Shown here piece by piece: positions 9,219-19,283 of a stretch of 63,274 nt of DNA. The notes beneath the pieces are model-generated. The model was not told the origin of the DNA. It did not search any database and saw nothing but the letters and a program-made list of their open reading frames with translations. Within the stretch, counting starts at the first letter, position 1. Every line of letters begins with the position of its first letter. Source of the stretch: Phycisphaeraceae bacterium. Its GTDB lineage: Bacteria > Planctomycetota > Phycisphaerae > Phycisphaerales > Zrk34. The translations under genes and the position numbers were made by a program. The stretch covers positions 1 through 63,274 of the forward strand of contig JANQHK010000035.1 in the NCBI GenBank assembly GCA_028282685.1, written 5' to 3'.

Positions 9219-10936
<1,718 letters not shown>

Positions 10937-10937
10937 G

Positions 10938-12143
10938 ATGGCGGTCTTCACTTACAAGGCGTCCGAAGCGGGCGGAACGGTGGCCAGCGGCACCGTGACC
11001 GCCGACACGCCGCGCCAGGCGCGCGATATTCTGCGCTCGCGCGGACTGACCATCCAGGAAGTGCGCAGACCACGCGCCGCGCTCTCGCTCAGCGGCAGGT
11101 CGCTGCCGTGGCGGAAGCGCCATACCGGCGAAGTGGTCACGTTCGTGCGTGAACTGTCCACGCTTCTTGCGGTGGGCATTCCCATGCTCCAGGCCATCGA
11201 CACGATCGCCAAGCAGCACAAAGGTGAGTTCCTCGCCGTGCTGTTGCAACTGAAGGATCGCGTGGCGTCGGGCCTGGGCCTGGGCGAAGCCATGCGCGAG
11301 CACCCGGCGACCTTTGATAATCTGAGTGTGAGTATCGTGGAAGTCGGTGAGAACGCCGGCACCCTTGAACATTCGCTGGAAAGTCTGGCCGAGTTCAAGG
11401 AGCGCTCGATGCGGTTGAAGAACCGCGTCGTCTCGGGATTGATTTATCCGTGCATGGTGTTGGGGGCGGGAGTCATCGTAAGCATTTTCCTGATGACCTT
11501 CGTGGCGCCCAATCTTCTGACCACGCTGGTGGAAGCCGGGCGCGATCTGCCGTTTGCCACCAAGGTGGTCAAAACCGTCAGCGACCTGCTTTTGGGCTGG
11601 TGGTGGGCGATTCTCATCGCGGTGATGGCGCTGGCGGCCGCCTTCCGGGCTTACTCACTTTCCGAACAGGGCCGCTGGATCATCGCCCGCGCCATCCTGC
11701 GCGTACCGATCCTCGGCTCGATGTCGCGCAAGCAGGCGATCGTGCGCATCGCGATGGTGATCTCGACGTTGATGAAAAGCGGCGTGTCGTTTGTCCGGGC
11801 CATTCAGATCGCCCAGAGCACTACGAGCAACCTGGTTCTGCGCAAAGCCCTGGGCGCTTGTGAGAAAGCCGTCTATGCTGGCAGTGATATCGCCGAAGCG
11901 CTGCAAGGCACCGGGGTGTTCCCGCCGCTGGTCATCCAGGTCTTTTCCGCCGGCCAACACTCCGGACGCCTGGAGGAGATGCTCGATCGCCTGGCGGAAG
12001 ATTACGATCAGCAGGTGGCCACGGCATCGCATCGGCTGACCTCGGTCCTCGAACCGGTGTTGATTCTCGCCTTGGCGGTGATGGTCGGTTTCATCGCCTT
12101 CGCAACCTTTATGCCCATACTGGAGGCCGGTAATGTCTTCTAA
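10938..12143 (+). CDS. gspF: type II secretion inner-membrane platform protein GspF
   Basis: A 401-residue polytopic platform protein with two repeated cytoplasmic T2SSF domains and about three membrane helices: one at about 175-200 (LIYPCMVLGAGVIVSIFLM), one at about 215-235, and one at the C-terminus (VLILALAVMVGFIAFATFMPIL). It opens AVFTYKASEAGGTVASGTV, as usual for GspF, and has the TFVRELSTLLAVGIPM core motif. It begins one base after the gspE stop and overlaps gspG by 11 bases. It interacts with GspE and GspL in the known system. Confidence 0.95.
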   Translation: MAVFTYKASEAGGTVASGTVTADTPRQARDILRSRGLTIQEVRRPRAALSLSGRSLPWRKRHTGEVVTFVRELSTLLAVGIPMLQAIDTIAKQHKGEFLAVLLQLKDRVASGLGLGEAMREHPATFDNLSVSIVEVGENAGTLEHSLESLAEFKERSMRLKNRVVSGLIYPCMVLGAGVIVSIFLMTFVAPNLLTTLVEAGRDLPFATKVVKTVSDLLLGWWWAILIAVMALAAAFRAYSLSEQGRWIIARAILRVPILGSMSRKQAIVRIAMVISTLMKSGVSFVRAIQIAQSTTSNLVLRKALGACEKAVYAGSDIAEALQGTGVFPPLVIQVFSAGQHSGRLEEMLDRLAEDYDQQVATASHRLTSVLEPVLILALAVMVGFIAFATFMPILEAGNVF

Positions 12144-12564
12144 TGCTTCATACCGCGGGTCGTGTCGAGGTTTGCATCGGCGTGGTTTTTCGTTCCTGGA
12201 AGTCATGGTCGTCGTGGTGATCATCGGGCTGCTGGCCGGGGCGGTGGCGATCAAGGTCGGTGATTACATCGACCGGGCCAAGATCAACCGCGCCAAGTCC
12301 GACATCTCCACGATTATCAACGCCTTGGAAACCTACTACATGGACCAGGGTGTTTACCCGTCCAACGAGCAGGGCCTGCGTGTGCTGCCGATCAAGAACA
12401 TTAAGGACCCGTGGAGTCACCCGTACCAGTACAGCAATCCGGGCCGATCCCAGGATGTCCCGTACGAGGTGATCAGCTACGGCGCGGATAAGCGCGAGGG
12501 CGGTGAGGACATGGCCGCCGATATCTCCAGCGCTTCCCTGCTGGAAGAGGAGGACTCGTTCTAG
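12133..12564 (+). CDS. gspG: major pseudopilin GspG
   Basis: The 143-residue prepilin carries the class III leader cleavage site RRG|FSFLEVMVVVVIIGLLAG with Glu at +5. Its C-terminal half has the GspG signature: YYMDQGVYPSNEQGLRVL, KDPWSHPYQYSNPG and SYGADKREGG with acidic residues of the calcium site. A prepilin peptidase would cut the leader; none is encoded in the window. The gene overlaps the end of gspF and is followed by gspH with an overlap at its stop. GspG polymerises into the pseudopilus. Confidence 0.95.
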   Translation: MSSNASYRGSCRGLHRRGFSFLEVMVVVVIIGLLAGAVAIKVGDYIDRAKINRAKSDISTIINALETYYMDQGVYPSNEQGLRVLPIKNIKDPWSHPYQYSNPGRSQDVPYEVISYGADKREGGEDMAADISSASLLEEEDSF

Positions 12565-13076
12565 TGATGAACCGTCCGGGCTTTTCCATGCTGGAAACGA
12601 TGGTGGTGGTATTGATCATCGCGCTGATGGCCGGCGCAGTCATGATCAAGCCGGCCGGGTGGTTTCAGTCGGTCCAGCTGGACGATGCGATCGACCGTGT
12701 CGTGTTCATGGACCATCTGGCCCGCCAATGTGCCCGGGGGCCCGGCGGGGCGGTCGAGTTGGTCTACGATCTGGAAAACGGTCGCATCCTGCGGCGCGTG
12801 GACTCGAGCGATTCCCTTTCCGGTCACGGACATCATCGTGTGTCGCTGCCCAAGGGCTACGCGATTGAGCGGATGATGATCCGGAATATGCGGATCGAAG
12901 GGGACCGGGCCGTGGTCCGCTTCACGCCGCTGGGCCATGCCCCGACGTACGCCCTGCGGATTGTCGGCCCCGATGACCAGACGGCGTGGTTGCTGGTAGC
13001 CGGTTTATCCGGCGACGCCTGGATTTTAGAAAGCACCGCAGAGGTTGAACATGCGTTGGAAACACTCCGGACATGA
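12564..13076 (+). CDS. gspH: minor pseudopilin, GspH-like
   Basis: A 170-residue prepilin with leader site RPG|FSMLETMVVVLIIALMAG and Glu at +5. The rest is a small beta-rich domain without the GspG calcium motif. Order and size fit the minor pseudopilin GspH. AGGAGG lies 10-13 bases upstream, serving either GTG at 12564 (overlapping the gspG stop) or ATG at 12567. The gene overlaps gspI by 26 bases. The exact letter is assigned mainly by position. Confidence 0.8.
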   Translation: MMNRPGFSMLETMVVVLIIALMAGAVMIKPAGWFQSVQLDDAIDRVVFMDHLARQCARGPGGAVELVYDLENGRILRRVDSSDSLSGHGHHRVSLPKGYAIERMMIRNMRIEGDRAVVRFTPLGHAPTYALRIVGPDDQTAWLLVAGLSGDAWILESTAEVEHALETLRT

Positions 13077-13497
13077 TGCCGGTGCCGGTCACGGCTTCAC
13101 GCTGGTCGAGGTGCTGGCGGGCTTGGCGCTGTTAGGGACACTGATGGCCACCGCCATGTTGGTCAAGGCCCGCTACACGCGCCAAATGGCCATGTCCAAC
13201 CGTCGTCTCGAAGCCGTGGCTGCTACCGACGCCATGCTGCAGGCCTGGTGGGCGAAAAAAACCCTGCCCCATACCGGCAGCGGAGATGTCCCCGGCGACC
13301 TCGGACTGACTTGGCGCACCACCACCCATAACCAAGTCGCCAAAACCAACCATCCCGTTGAACTGGAGACCACGCGACTGGAAATTCTTGATCGACGAAA
13401 CCCCCATGCTGATGGGCCGATTCTTACCTTGGAATTGCTCTTCTCGGCGAATCTTCCTGTCCTGCAGACGGCCGGAAAAGCGCAACATGAACCATAA
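13051..13497 (+). CDS. gspI: minor pseudopilin GspI
   Basis: A 148-residue prepilin with site GHG|FTLVEVLAGLALLGTLMA and Glu at +5. The helix is followed by a short domain typical of GspI (AAATDAMLQAWWA replaces the usual ALxLAExxL region). The ATG at 13051 is preferred because AGAGG lies 7 bases before it; a TTG two codons upstream is possible. It overlaps gspH by 26 bases and gspJ by 11, showing a tightly packed, coupled operon. GspI, J and K form the tip complex in known systems. Confidence 0.8.
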   Translation: MRWKHSGHDAGAGHGFTLVEVLAGLALLGTLMATAMLVKARYTRQMAMSNRRLEAVAATDAMLQAWWAKKTLPHTGSGDVPGDLGLTWRTTTHNQVAKTNHPVELETTRLEILDRRNPHADGPILTLELLFSANLPVLQTAGKAQHEP

Positions 13498-14071
13498 AGC
13501 TTTCACCATGGTGGAATTGTTGCTGGCCACGTCACTGGCCGTCCTGCTGATGACGGGAACGCTGTACGTGGTCGGTTCCCTGCGTGCCGGCGTCTCATCG
13601 GCACGTCCGGGATTGCGCGAAATCGATGCCCGGCAATTGATTGACCTGATTCGCCGGGACTTGGTGCATGCCAAGTCGATGATTCTTGGAAAGGATCGCC
13701 TGACGTTGCATGGGTATGGAAGTTTATCGCCGATTGAAGTCGAACGGACCGGGCGGACAGCGATTTCCGCGCAATACCGGACGCATCAACCCGTTCAGGT
13801 CGACTACCTGATTGCTCGGATCGGCGATCGCAACGTCCTGCAGCGCCGTCAAACGGATCTGGGTGTGTTGAGTAACCGAAACATCTGGACGGAATGGGTC
13901 TGCGTCGATGTTGAGAGCTTGGAGTTGTATCCGGTGGATCCGGCCATCCGGTTTCCCGTGGCCTTCAACCCGTCGGTTCCGGGTATGCCGCCGCCTCCCC
14001 AGGTGCAGTTGGTCGTTTACAGGAAAGACCAGGCAGAGCCGTTCGTGAATACGTTGATTACTCTGCGGTAA
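13487..14071 (+). CDS. gspJ: minor pseudopilin GspJ
   Basis: A 194-residue prepilin that begins MNHKA|FTMVELLLATSLAVLLM with Glu at +5. The cleavage site is unusual, Ala rather than Gly at -1, although Ala is tolerated by some prepilin peptidases. The soluble domain has the typical GspJ features: LIDLIRRDLVHAKSM near residue 50 and a Pro-rich stretch GMPPPPQVQLVVYRK near the end. It overlaps gspI by 11 bases and lies 8 bases before gspK. Assignment by size, order and pattern. Confidence 0.8.
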   Translation: MNHKAFTMVELLLATSLAVLLMTGTLYVVGSLRAGVSSARPGLREIDARQLIDLIRRDLVHAKSMILGKDRLTLHGYGSLSPIEVERTGRTAISAQYRTHQPVQVDYLIARIGDRNVLQRRQTDLGVLSNRNIWTEWVCVDVESLELYPVDPAIRFPVAFNPSVPGMPPPPQVQLVVYRKDQAEPFVNTLITLR

Positions 14072-14079
14072 ACCGGAAG

Positions 14080-15369
14080 ATGAACACGGTGACACGCCGA
14101 CATGACGATGGCTTTGTTCTGCTGATGGCCCTGGTGCTGCTGATGGTGGTCTCCCTGGTCATGGCGGGGATGGTGCGCGCCTCGCTGGACCGAGCCCTGC
14201 ACGCCCGCAGCGCGATGAGAGAATTGCAGTGGCGCTGGGGGCAATTGAGTTGCCACAATGCCATGTTGGGGCAAGCCGATTCCCTGTTCAATGCCCAGCA
14301 GGCGAACCCTCGTCTGGGCCGGCCAACGTCGGCTCCGATCCCGGCGGTTGTGACGCTGGGGGAGATGCAATTCCGGATGCTGCTGTCGGATGAAAGCACG
14401 AAAATCAACGTGAATGTGATGGCGGAGGACATCGAGATAAGGACATTGCACGCCCGCATCCGAAACATTTTGCAGCGGGCCTCGATTGCCGATGTATCCG
14501 TACGATTGAATCCGTTGCGCCCCGAACAAACTGGCCAAGCCGCTTCCATGCCTCTGGCTGGCTACGGCCATCTGTTCCAGGCGTTTGACGCCACCCCGCA
14601 GAAATTACTGCGTTCCTATCCGCAGATGCATCCGATAGGCCGAAATTTCACCTGCTGGGGCCAAGGCAAACTCAATTTCCGTCGCGCCTCGAAAACCGCC
14701 TTAAATGAAGTTTGCCGTGGGTGGCTGGATGCCACCCAGATCAATCGACTGCACAACCTCATCAAACAGTATCCGCATTACTCCGCATACGATGCACTGC
14801 GTCGCCTGGGCATCGACCATGTGGCGCGGCGCCGGTTAATGGATCGATTGAGCGAAGAATCCTCCTGCTATTCGATATGGATGGTGGTGGACGATGGAAG
14901 TCGCATCCGGTATCGGTTGGTCGTGGCTCTCCGGGGCGCGCCCAACTACAAGCTCCCCAACGACGCCCAGCAAACGGACTCCATGGCGATGATGGCGACG
15001 GCGTCAGACGATGCGCCCGGCGACGGTGCCGGACTCGACTCCAATCCCACTTCGCCAGGCGCTTCCGCCGATTCAGGTGAAGCGACAAATCCGGACGTGT
15101 ACACCGGTCCGATCAATTCGCCCGAGTACGTCCGTTTCCATGCCCGACGAAACCGTTCCCCTTTCGAGAGGGTTCGACCACCGCTGCCCACCGTGGCGGT
15201 CACGCAGGCGCCGCAAAGAAATGGCGGACAAATTGTGCCGTCGGGAGTAACCCAGGTCATGTGGAATGGGCTGCACGGATCGGATCGACGGACTGATGAT
15301 ATCGAACCGGAGCCCGTACGCACCATGCCCCAGGCCAATGTCACCATCGTGGCGGAGTTTGAGTGGTAG
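14080..15369 (+). CDS. gspK: minor pseudopilin GspK
   Basis: A 429-residue protein, the large minor pseudopilin that caps the pseudopilus. The N-terminus DDG|FVLLMALVLLMVVSLVM is a prepilin-like leader without Glu at +5, as is known for GspK. ESTKINVNVM near residue 108 matches the conserved DExxKINLN motif of the family. The helical middle region (ATQINRLHNLIKQY) fits the GspK saposin-like domain. The last 130 residues are low-complexity and Pro/Asp-rich, longer than usual. It is followed by a GspC-like gene 3 bases later. Confidence 0.8.
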   Translation: MNTVTRRHDDGFVLLMALVLLMVVSLVMAGMVRASLDRALHARSAMRELQWRWGQLSCHNAMLGQADSLFNAQQANPRLGRPTSAPIPAVVTLGEMQFRMLLSDESTKINVNVMAEDIEIRTLHARIRNILQRASIADVSVRLNPLRPEQTGQAASMPLAGYGHLFQAFDATPQKLLRSYPQMHPIGRNFTCWGQGKLNFRRASKTALNEVCRGWLDATQINRLHNLIKQYPHYSAYDALRRLGIDHVARRRLMDRLSEESSCYSIWMVVDDGSRIRYRLVVALRGAPNYKLPNDAQQTDSMAMMATASDDAPGDGAGLDSNPTSPGASADSGEATNPDVYTGPINSPEYVRFHARRNRSPFERVRPPLPTVAVTQAPQRNGGQIVPSGVTQVMWNGLHGSDRRTDDIEPEPVRTMPQANVTIVAEFEW

Positions 15370-15372
15370 ACC

Positions 15373-15891
15373 ATGCACATTCGAAAAGTTAAATTCTGGT
15401 TGTGGGTCGGCAGTTGCGGGATGATGATCTGCACGGCCGGTGTGGCGGCCTTGGGGTATGGACTACCTTATCCCCAAAAAAAGACACCGGGGGCCGAGCC
15501 CGGTATGGCCGCGGCGCAATCCCCCCGAGCCCAGACAGCTCAGTCCGGTGACACCCTGCCCCCGGCCAAGGATCCGGTGTGGCGCACGCCGTTGCGTAAA
15601 CCCCTGGCCGATCCTCCTCCACCTCCTCCAACGCCTCGGGCTGTGGCCGGGAAAGCGCCACCCCTGAGAGTCAGGTTATTGGGCACCATCATCGAACCCG
15701 GATGGTCGATGGCGCTGGTCGCCGCAGGGACAAAACAACAATGGATCGCCGTGGGAGATACGGTCAGTCAACCCGGCCCCAGGAAAGTCTATCAAGCGGA
15801 GGTTCTGGCTATCGATCCCCATCGCATCACGTTCCAATACGATGGCAAAAAGGTCATCTTCAGCATGCCCAAGTCCGGGGAGAAATCCTGA
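15373..15891 (+). CDS. gspC: GspC/PilP-like inner-membrane protein
   Basis: A 172-residue bitopic protein: membrane segment at residues 8-28, a Pro-rich spacer (about 60-92, including six consecutive prolines), then a compact beta domain (about 96-165: LRVRLLGTIIEPGWSMALV, WIAVGDTV, AEVLAIDPHRITFQYDGKKV). This is the homology-region pattern shared by GspC and PilP, which bridges the inner-membrane platform and the secretin. A PDZ domain, present in many GspC proteins, is absent. It lies between gspK and gspL, not before gspD as in enterobacteria, and ends in a TGATG overlap with gspL. Confidence 0.75.
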   Translation: MHIRKVKFWLWVGSCGMMICTAGVAALGYGLPYPQKKTPGAEPGMAAAQSPRAQTAQSGDTLPPAKDPVWRTPLRKPLADPPPPPPTPRAVAGKAPPLRVRLLGTIIEPGWSMALVAAGTKQQWIAVGDTVSQPGPRKVYQAEVLAIDPHRITFQYDGKKVIFSMPKSGEKS

Positions 15892-17243
15892 TGGCTCGTC
15901 ACTGGGTTATCCTGATGCGCCGGGACCGCTGGCAGGTGTGGGCCGATGCGCCCCAGCCGGTCGGCGAGATCCTGTTGGAAGAGGGAGCGACGGAAAAGGC
16001 CGCCGATCAATTGATCGCCTGGCTGGGCGAACACGACTATGCTGGTGAAGCCGTGACGCTGGCGCCGAGTTCGCCGGCGTGCCTGTGTGCCTCGATCACC
16101 TGCGAGGATTTGCCGCGTCGCCAGAGTCACCAGGCGATGCTTTATCGACTCGAGGAAAAAATGCCTCTCGCCAGCGAGCAGGTCGTCGCCGATTTCATCT
16201 CCGTCGGCGACGAGGCCCTGGGAATCTGTTTACAGAGCGAAAACTGGGACCCGCTGATTCGCGCGTTCAAAGCGGCTGGGGTTGCGGTGGACTTGATCTG
16301 CCCCGCCCCCTTTCTGGCCCTGCAGCATCTGGTCGAATCCGGCCAGGCCCCCGAATGCGATGCGCTGGTCTGGGTCGATGAAGATGCGGTGGAATGGTTC
16401 GTGCTCCACGACAACCGACCCCAACGTTGGCATGCGTTACCCGCCGATGCCGGTGACCTGCAACTTCAATTACGTCTGTTGACGGCCCAACGCAATGCGC
16501 CACTGCGCGTCGCGCTCTGCGCTGATGCTTCGTCCCCTTTCAAGGCCCGCCTCGAAGCCATCGAGGCCGTCCATGTGGTGAATTGTCAACCCGTTTGCTT
16601 GCCTGAAGCCGCGGTGCGCGCCGCACGCACCATTCAGGATGGCAAACGTCCGGCGTGGATCAACCTTTGCCGACAAACCCTCGCCGCGGCCAGTCCCGTC
16701 GGCCAGTTGCGCACGCCCGTTCGCGCCGCTGCCGTCGCGATGATCGCCTTGTGGGCTTGTGTGATCGGCACAATGCTCTGGCGGGCATCCCATTACCAGG
16801 ACATCCAGTCTGCGCAGCAGGCCGAGCAGAAACAAATTTACGAGAACCTGTTTCCCGACAGCCCGCTGCCCTCAAGTCAATCGGTGAAAATAAGATTGCA
16901 AAGCGAACGCACGCGACTGGCCGGTTTGCGTCGGTCGGATCAGCCCACACAATCTTCGCAATCCCTGCCGACCTCCGTCCTGCCCTTGTTGCACGGCACG
17001 CTCCAGGCCGCGCCGGCCGATCTGCGCTATCGCGTCAGGGAACTGGTCATGGATGAAGCCAGTCTGCATTTTCAGGGCCTGGTCAACAGCCACAGCGACG
17101 CCGATACCTTCGCCACCGCCGTTGAAAAAGGAACGGGCTGGGACATGCAACCGCCGCGCACCGAGTTGCTGCCCAACGGTAGCGTTGGTTTTACGCTCCG
17201 CGGAGAGCCGGCCCCACCCACAACCACGGCGTCGAAAGAGTAA
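15891..17243 (+). CDS. gspL: T2SS assembly protein GspL-like
   Basis: A 450-residue protein. The N-terminal 280 residues form a cytoplasmic actin-like (PilM/GspL) domain (MARHWVILMRRDRWQVW, MLYRLEEKMPLASEQVVADF, VDLICPAPFLALQHL). One membrane helix follows at about 281-300 (AAVAMIALWACVIGTMLW), then a periplasmic ferredoxin-like domain ending near residue 435. GspL tethers GspE to the membrane. The ATG at 15891 overlaps the gspC stop by one base; the reading frame is open upstream but that part is not credible protein. It could be viewed as a PilM-PilN fusion, which is what GspL resembles. Confidence 0.85.
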   Translation: MARHWVILMRRDRWQVWADAPQPVGEILLEEGATEKAADQLIAWLGEHDYAGEAVTLAPSSPACLCASITCEDLPRRQSHQAMLYRLEEKMPLASEQVVADFISVGDEALGICLQSENWDPLIRAFKAAGVAVDLICPAPFLALQHLVESGQAPECDALVWVDEDAVEWFVLHDNRPQRWHALPADAGDLQLQLRLLTAQRNAPLRVALCADASSPFKARLEAIEAVHVVNCQPVCLPEAAVRAARTIQDGKRPAWINLCRQTLAAASPVGQLRTPVRAAAVAMIALWACVIGTMLWRASHYQDIQSAQQAEQKQIYENLFPDSPLPSSQSVKIRLQSERTRLAGLRRSDQPTQSSQSLPTSVLPLLHGTLQAAPADLRYRVRELVMDEASLHFQGLVNSHSDADTFATAVEKGTGWDMQPPRTELLPNGSVGFTLRGEPAPPTTTASKE

Positions 17244-17247
17244 AACC

Positions 17248-17796
17248 ATGGAAAAGAACGATCGCAAACGAAAGATCATCATGCTTGCCGCCGGTGTCGC
17301 GGTTGTGGCAGTGATGTCTCTGTTCTGGGCGCACGGTCGACTGGATGACCAACGTTCGGCGGCGGAAAACGCCATGAACGATACCGTACGGTGCGGGCAA
17401 CTGGCCAAGCAGATCCGGTCCCTGCGCACCCAGCCGACACGCGTCCAGTCGCAGGAACTGCAAAACACCGAGTTCAGCCAGCGCATCGAAACCGCTGCGA
17501 AAAAGGCGGGAATCGCTCGGCAAAATCTGATCCGCATCACCCCCGATCCGGCGCGTCAAATCGACCGGACCCCCTACAAACGAAAACCCACGCGCGTCAG
17601 TTTCAATCGAGTGACCATGCCCCAACTGGTGGCTTTCCTCCTGGAATTGTCGGCCGAGGAAGCCGGCCCCGAAGTCACTCGGCTGCGACTGACCGAGGCG
17701 GGAACCAACAACAACAAAGAAGTCTGGATCGTCGAGGTCACGTTGACTTACCTGATCTATGCTCCGAGACCAACAAGCCCCATGCGGGCCTCCTGA
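17248..17796 (+). CDS. gspM: T2SS protein GspM-like (PilO-like)
   Basis: A 182-residue bitopic protein with a membrane helix at residues 9-28, a coiled-coil stretch (RSAAENAMNDTVRCGQLAKQ) and a periplasmic ferredoxin-like domain (VSFNRVTMPQLVAFLLELS, RLRLTEAG, WIVEVTLTYLIY). This is the GspM/PilO architecture, the partner of GspL in the inner-membrane platform. The ATG at 17248 starts 4 bases after the gspL stop; a longer in-frame extension overlaps gspL and has no support. Sequence similarity is weak, so the call rests on layout and position. Confidence 0.75.
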   Translation: MEKNDRKRKIIMLAAGVAVVAVMSLFWAHGRLDDQRSAAENAMNDTVRCGQLAKQIRSLRTQPTRVQSQELQNTEFSQRIETAAKKAGIARQNLIRITPDPARQIDRTPYKRKPTRVSFNRVTMPQLVAFLLELSAEEAGPEVTRLRLTEAGTNNNKEVWIVEVTLTYLIYAPRPTSPMRAS

Positions 17797-17812
17797 TGAT
17801 TGGAGTTGTTTG

Positions 17813-18439
17813 ATGAATACGCTCACGATAAGGCGATGGCTCCTGTTCGGCATCCTGCTGCTCGGTGGTGCACTGGTCGGTTGCTCCAGCAATTCCGCCA
17901 CCGTTGAATACGAGACCGTGCGCGGCATGCCGAACCGCGATACCGAGGCCGCGCGCAAGCTCAATCAAGAAGCCCTGAAGCTCATTCGGGAGCAGGGTTA
18001 CAATGAGGCCGAGCCCAAACTCAAGCAGGCATTGACCGCCGACGTCACATTCGGTCCGGCGCACAACAACCTCGGTAAAGTCTACTTTCACCAGGAACGC
18101 TATTACCTGGCGGCTTGGGAGTTTCAATACGCCATCAAGCTCATGCCCAATCGTCCCGAGCCGCGCAACAACCTCGGCCTGGTCATGGAAGCGGTAGGCA
18201 AGCTCGACGAAGCCGTGCAGACCTACACCGAAGCGCTGCACCTGCAACCGGATAACCCGCAATTGCTGGGCAATCTCTGCCGCGCCCGGGTTCGTCGAGG
18301 TGATCGCGATGATCAGACCCGCCAGTTGCTTTCCGATTTGCTGCTGCGCGAGACGCGCCCCGAGTGGGCCGCCTGGGCTCGGGAGAAGCTGGTGACGATC
18401 AAGCTCGAGGAGAAAGAACCCAAAACAATCGATCCCTGA
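17813..18439 (+). CDS. TPR lipoprotein, pilotin/PilF-like
   Basis: A 208-residue lipoprotein: signal peptide residues 1-23 with lipobox LVGC, then at least three TPR units (GPAHNNLGKVYFHQERYYLAAWEF; PEPRNNLGLVMEAVGKLDEAV; PQLLGNLCRARVR). PilF/PilW-type TPR lipoproteins help place and assemble secretins in the outer membrane, and its position as the last gene of the T2SS operon suggests the same job for GspD. The ATG at 17813 follows the gspM stop by 16 bases. The functional role is inferred; the lipoprotein and TPR calls are visible in the sequence. Confidence 0.8.
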   Translation: MNTLTIRRWLLFGILLLGGALVGCSSNSATVEYETVRGMPNRDTEAARKLNQEALKLIREQGYNEAEPKLKQALTADVTFGPAHNNLGKVYFHQERYYLAAWEFQYAIKLMPNRPEPRNNLGLVMEAVGKLDEAVQTYTEALHLQPDNPQLLGNLCRARVRRGDRDDQTRQLLSDLLLRETRPEWAAWAREKLVTIKLEEKEPKTIDP

Positions 18440-18860
18440 CGGGAGCCGGATACTTCCTGTTGTGGATGCTGTGTCGGCCATGTCTCCTCCTCACATGCAT
18501 TGCGCGACAAATCGGTTACATAAAAACGGAATGGGCTTGGGAATTTTTTGGGGATCGATAATCACAAATTGGACCACTGCGCAGCCAGCGCTTTGTATGC
18601 TCGGGATGCAGAGTTTGAGCAAATATCCAGATTGAACTACTCACCGGCCTGATGTCTCCCGGCAAAGTGACGTCAATATATGGGTTTATGTCAAGCGTTT
18701 ATAAAATGAATCCGCGTGCCGCCGGGCCTGCTGTCCGATCGAAATAACAGAAACTTAACCATATCAAAGCCAAAGTCACACAGTCTCCGGTTACTATTCA
18801 AACCTCTTGCGCTGGAGAGAGAGCAAATCCAGCGTAACAATCAGGCGACCGATACTTACT

Positions 18861-18876
18861 AACAAGCGCGCTTGTT
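18861..18876. promoter_or_regulatory. perfect 16-base palindrome, candidate operator
   Basis: AACAAGCGCGCTTGTT is a perfect inverted repeat with no loop, the form expected for a dimeric regulator site. It lies about 400 bases before the secreted-protein gene at 19284. No regulator can be assigned. Confidence 0.45.
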
Positions 18877-18964
18877 TGGGTGAGCTTATCGTTCGCGTCC
18901 AGTCAGGTGTTTTAACACAGCGTGGAGAACGAGAGAGAATAATCAAAACTTAACCGAACCGAAT

Positions 18965-18980
18965 CATTGTGCACACAATG
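18965..18980. promoter_or_regulatory. inverted repeat, candidate operator
   Basis: CATTGTG and CACAATG are separated by CA. The arms are perfect. It resembles a dimeric regulator site and lies 100 bases after the other palindrome. Confidence 0.4.
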
Positions 18981-19283
18981 CCCCGTTAGACTTGTCCGCA
19001 CAAGCGGAGGGCATTGTTCACGGGTCCACTTAAAGGTGGTGCGCAAATTCATTAGCGACCATGTCACGTTCATCATGGATCGAGTGGGGCAGTGGCCGTC
19101 CGAGTGCACATAGATTAGGTGAAGCGTTCCTTCAACCCCAGGGCGACAGCGCGACTCTGCCTCCCGTAATACAAAGGAGAATTCTGCAGGTAACAAGTAC
19201 CCCAATGACACTCATCTGAATGTGAACTTGATGGGTTGAAGATAGATGTCAATGAGAAACCTCAATAGCAGAAAGGATGCAAT

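Larger units (their letters stand above)
18440..19283. other. 840-base intergenic region, lower GC
   Basis: No convincing gene. This is the most AT-rich long stretch in the window and separates the T2SS operon from the secreted-protein genes. It holds two clean palindromes (18861-18876 and 18965-18980). Short frames exist on both strands (for example 19061-19219 plus) but none has a ribosome binding site or recognisable protein. It probably carries promoter and regulatory DNA for the gene at 19284. Confidence 0.5.

Noticed and set aside
18912-19211. Minus-strand 99-codon frame in the long intergenic gap
   Set aside because: No ribosome binding site, no recognisable motif and no conserved composition.
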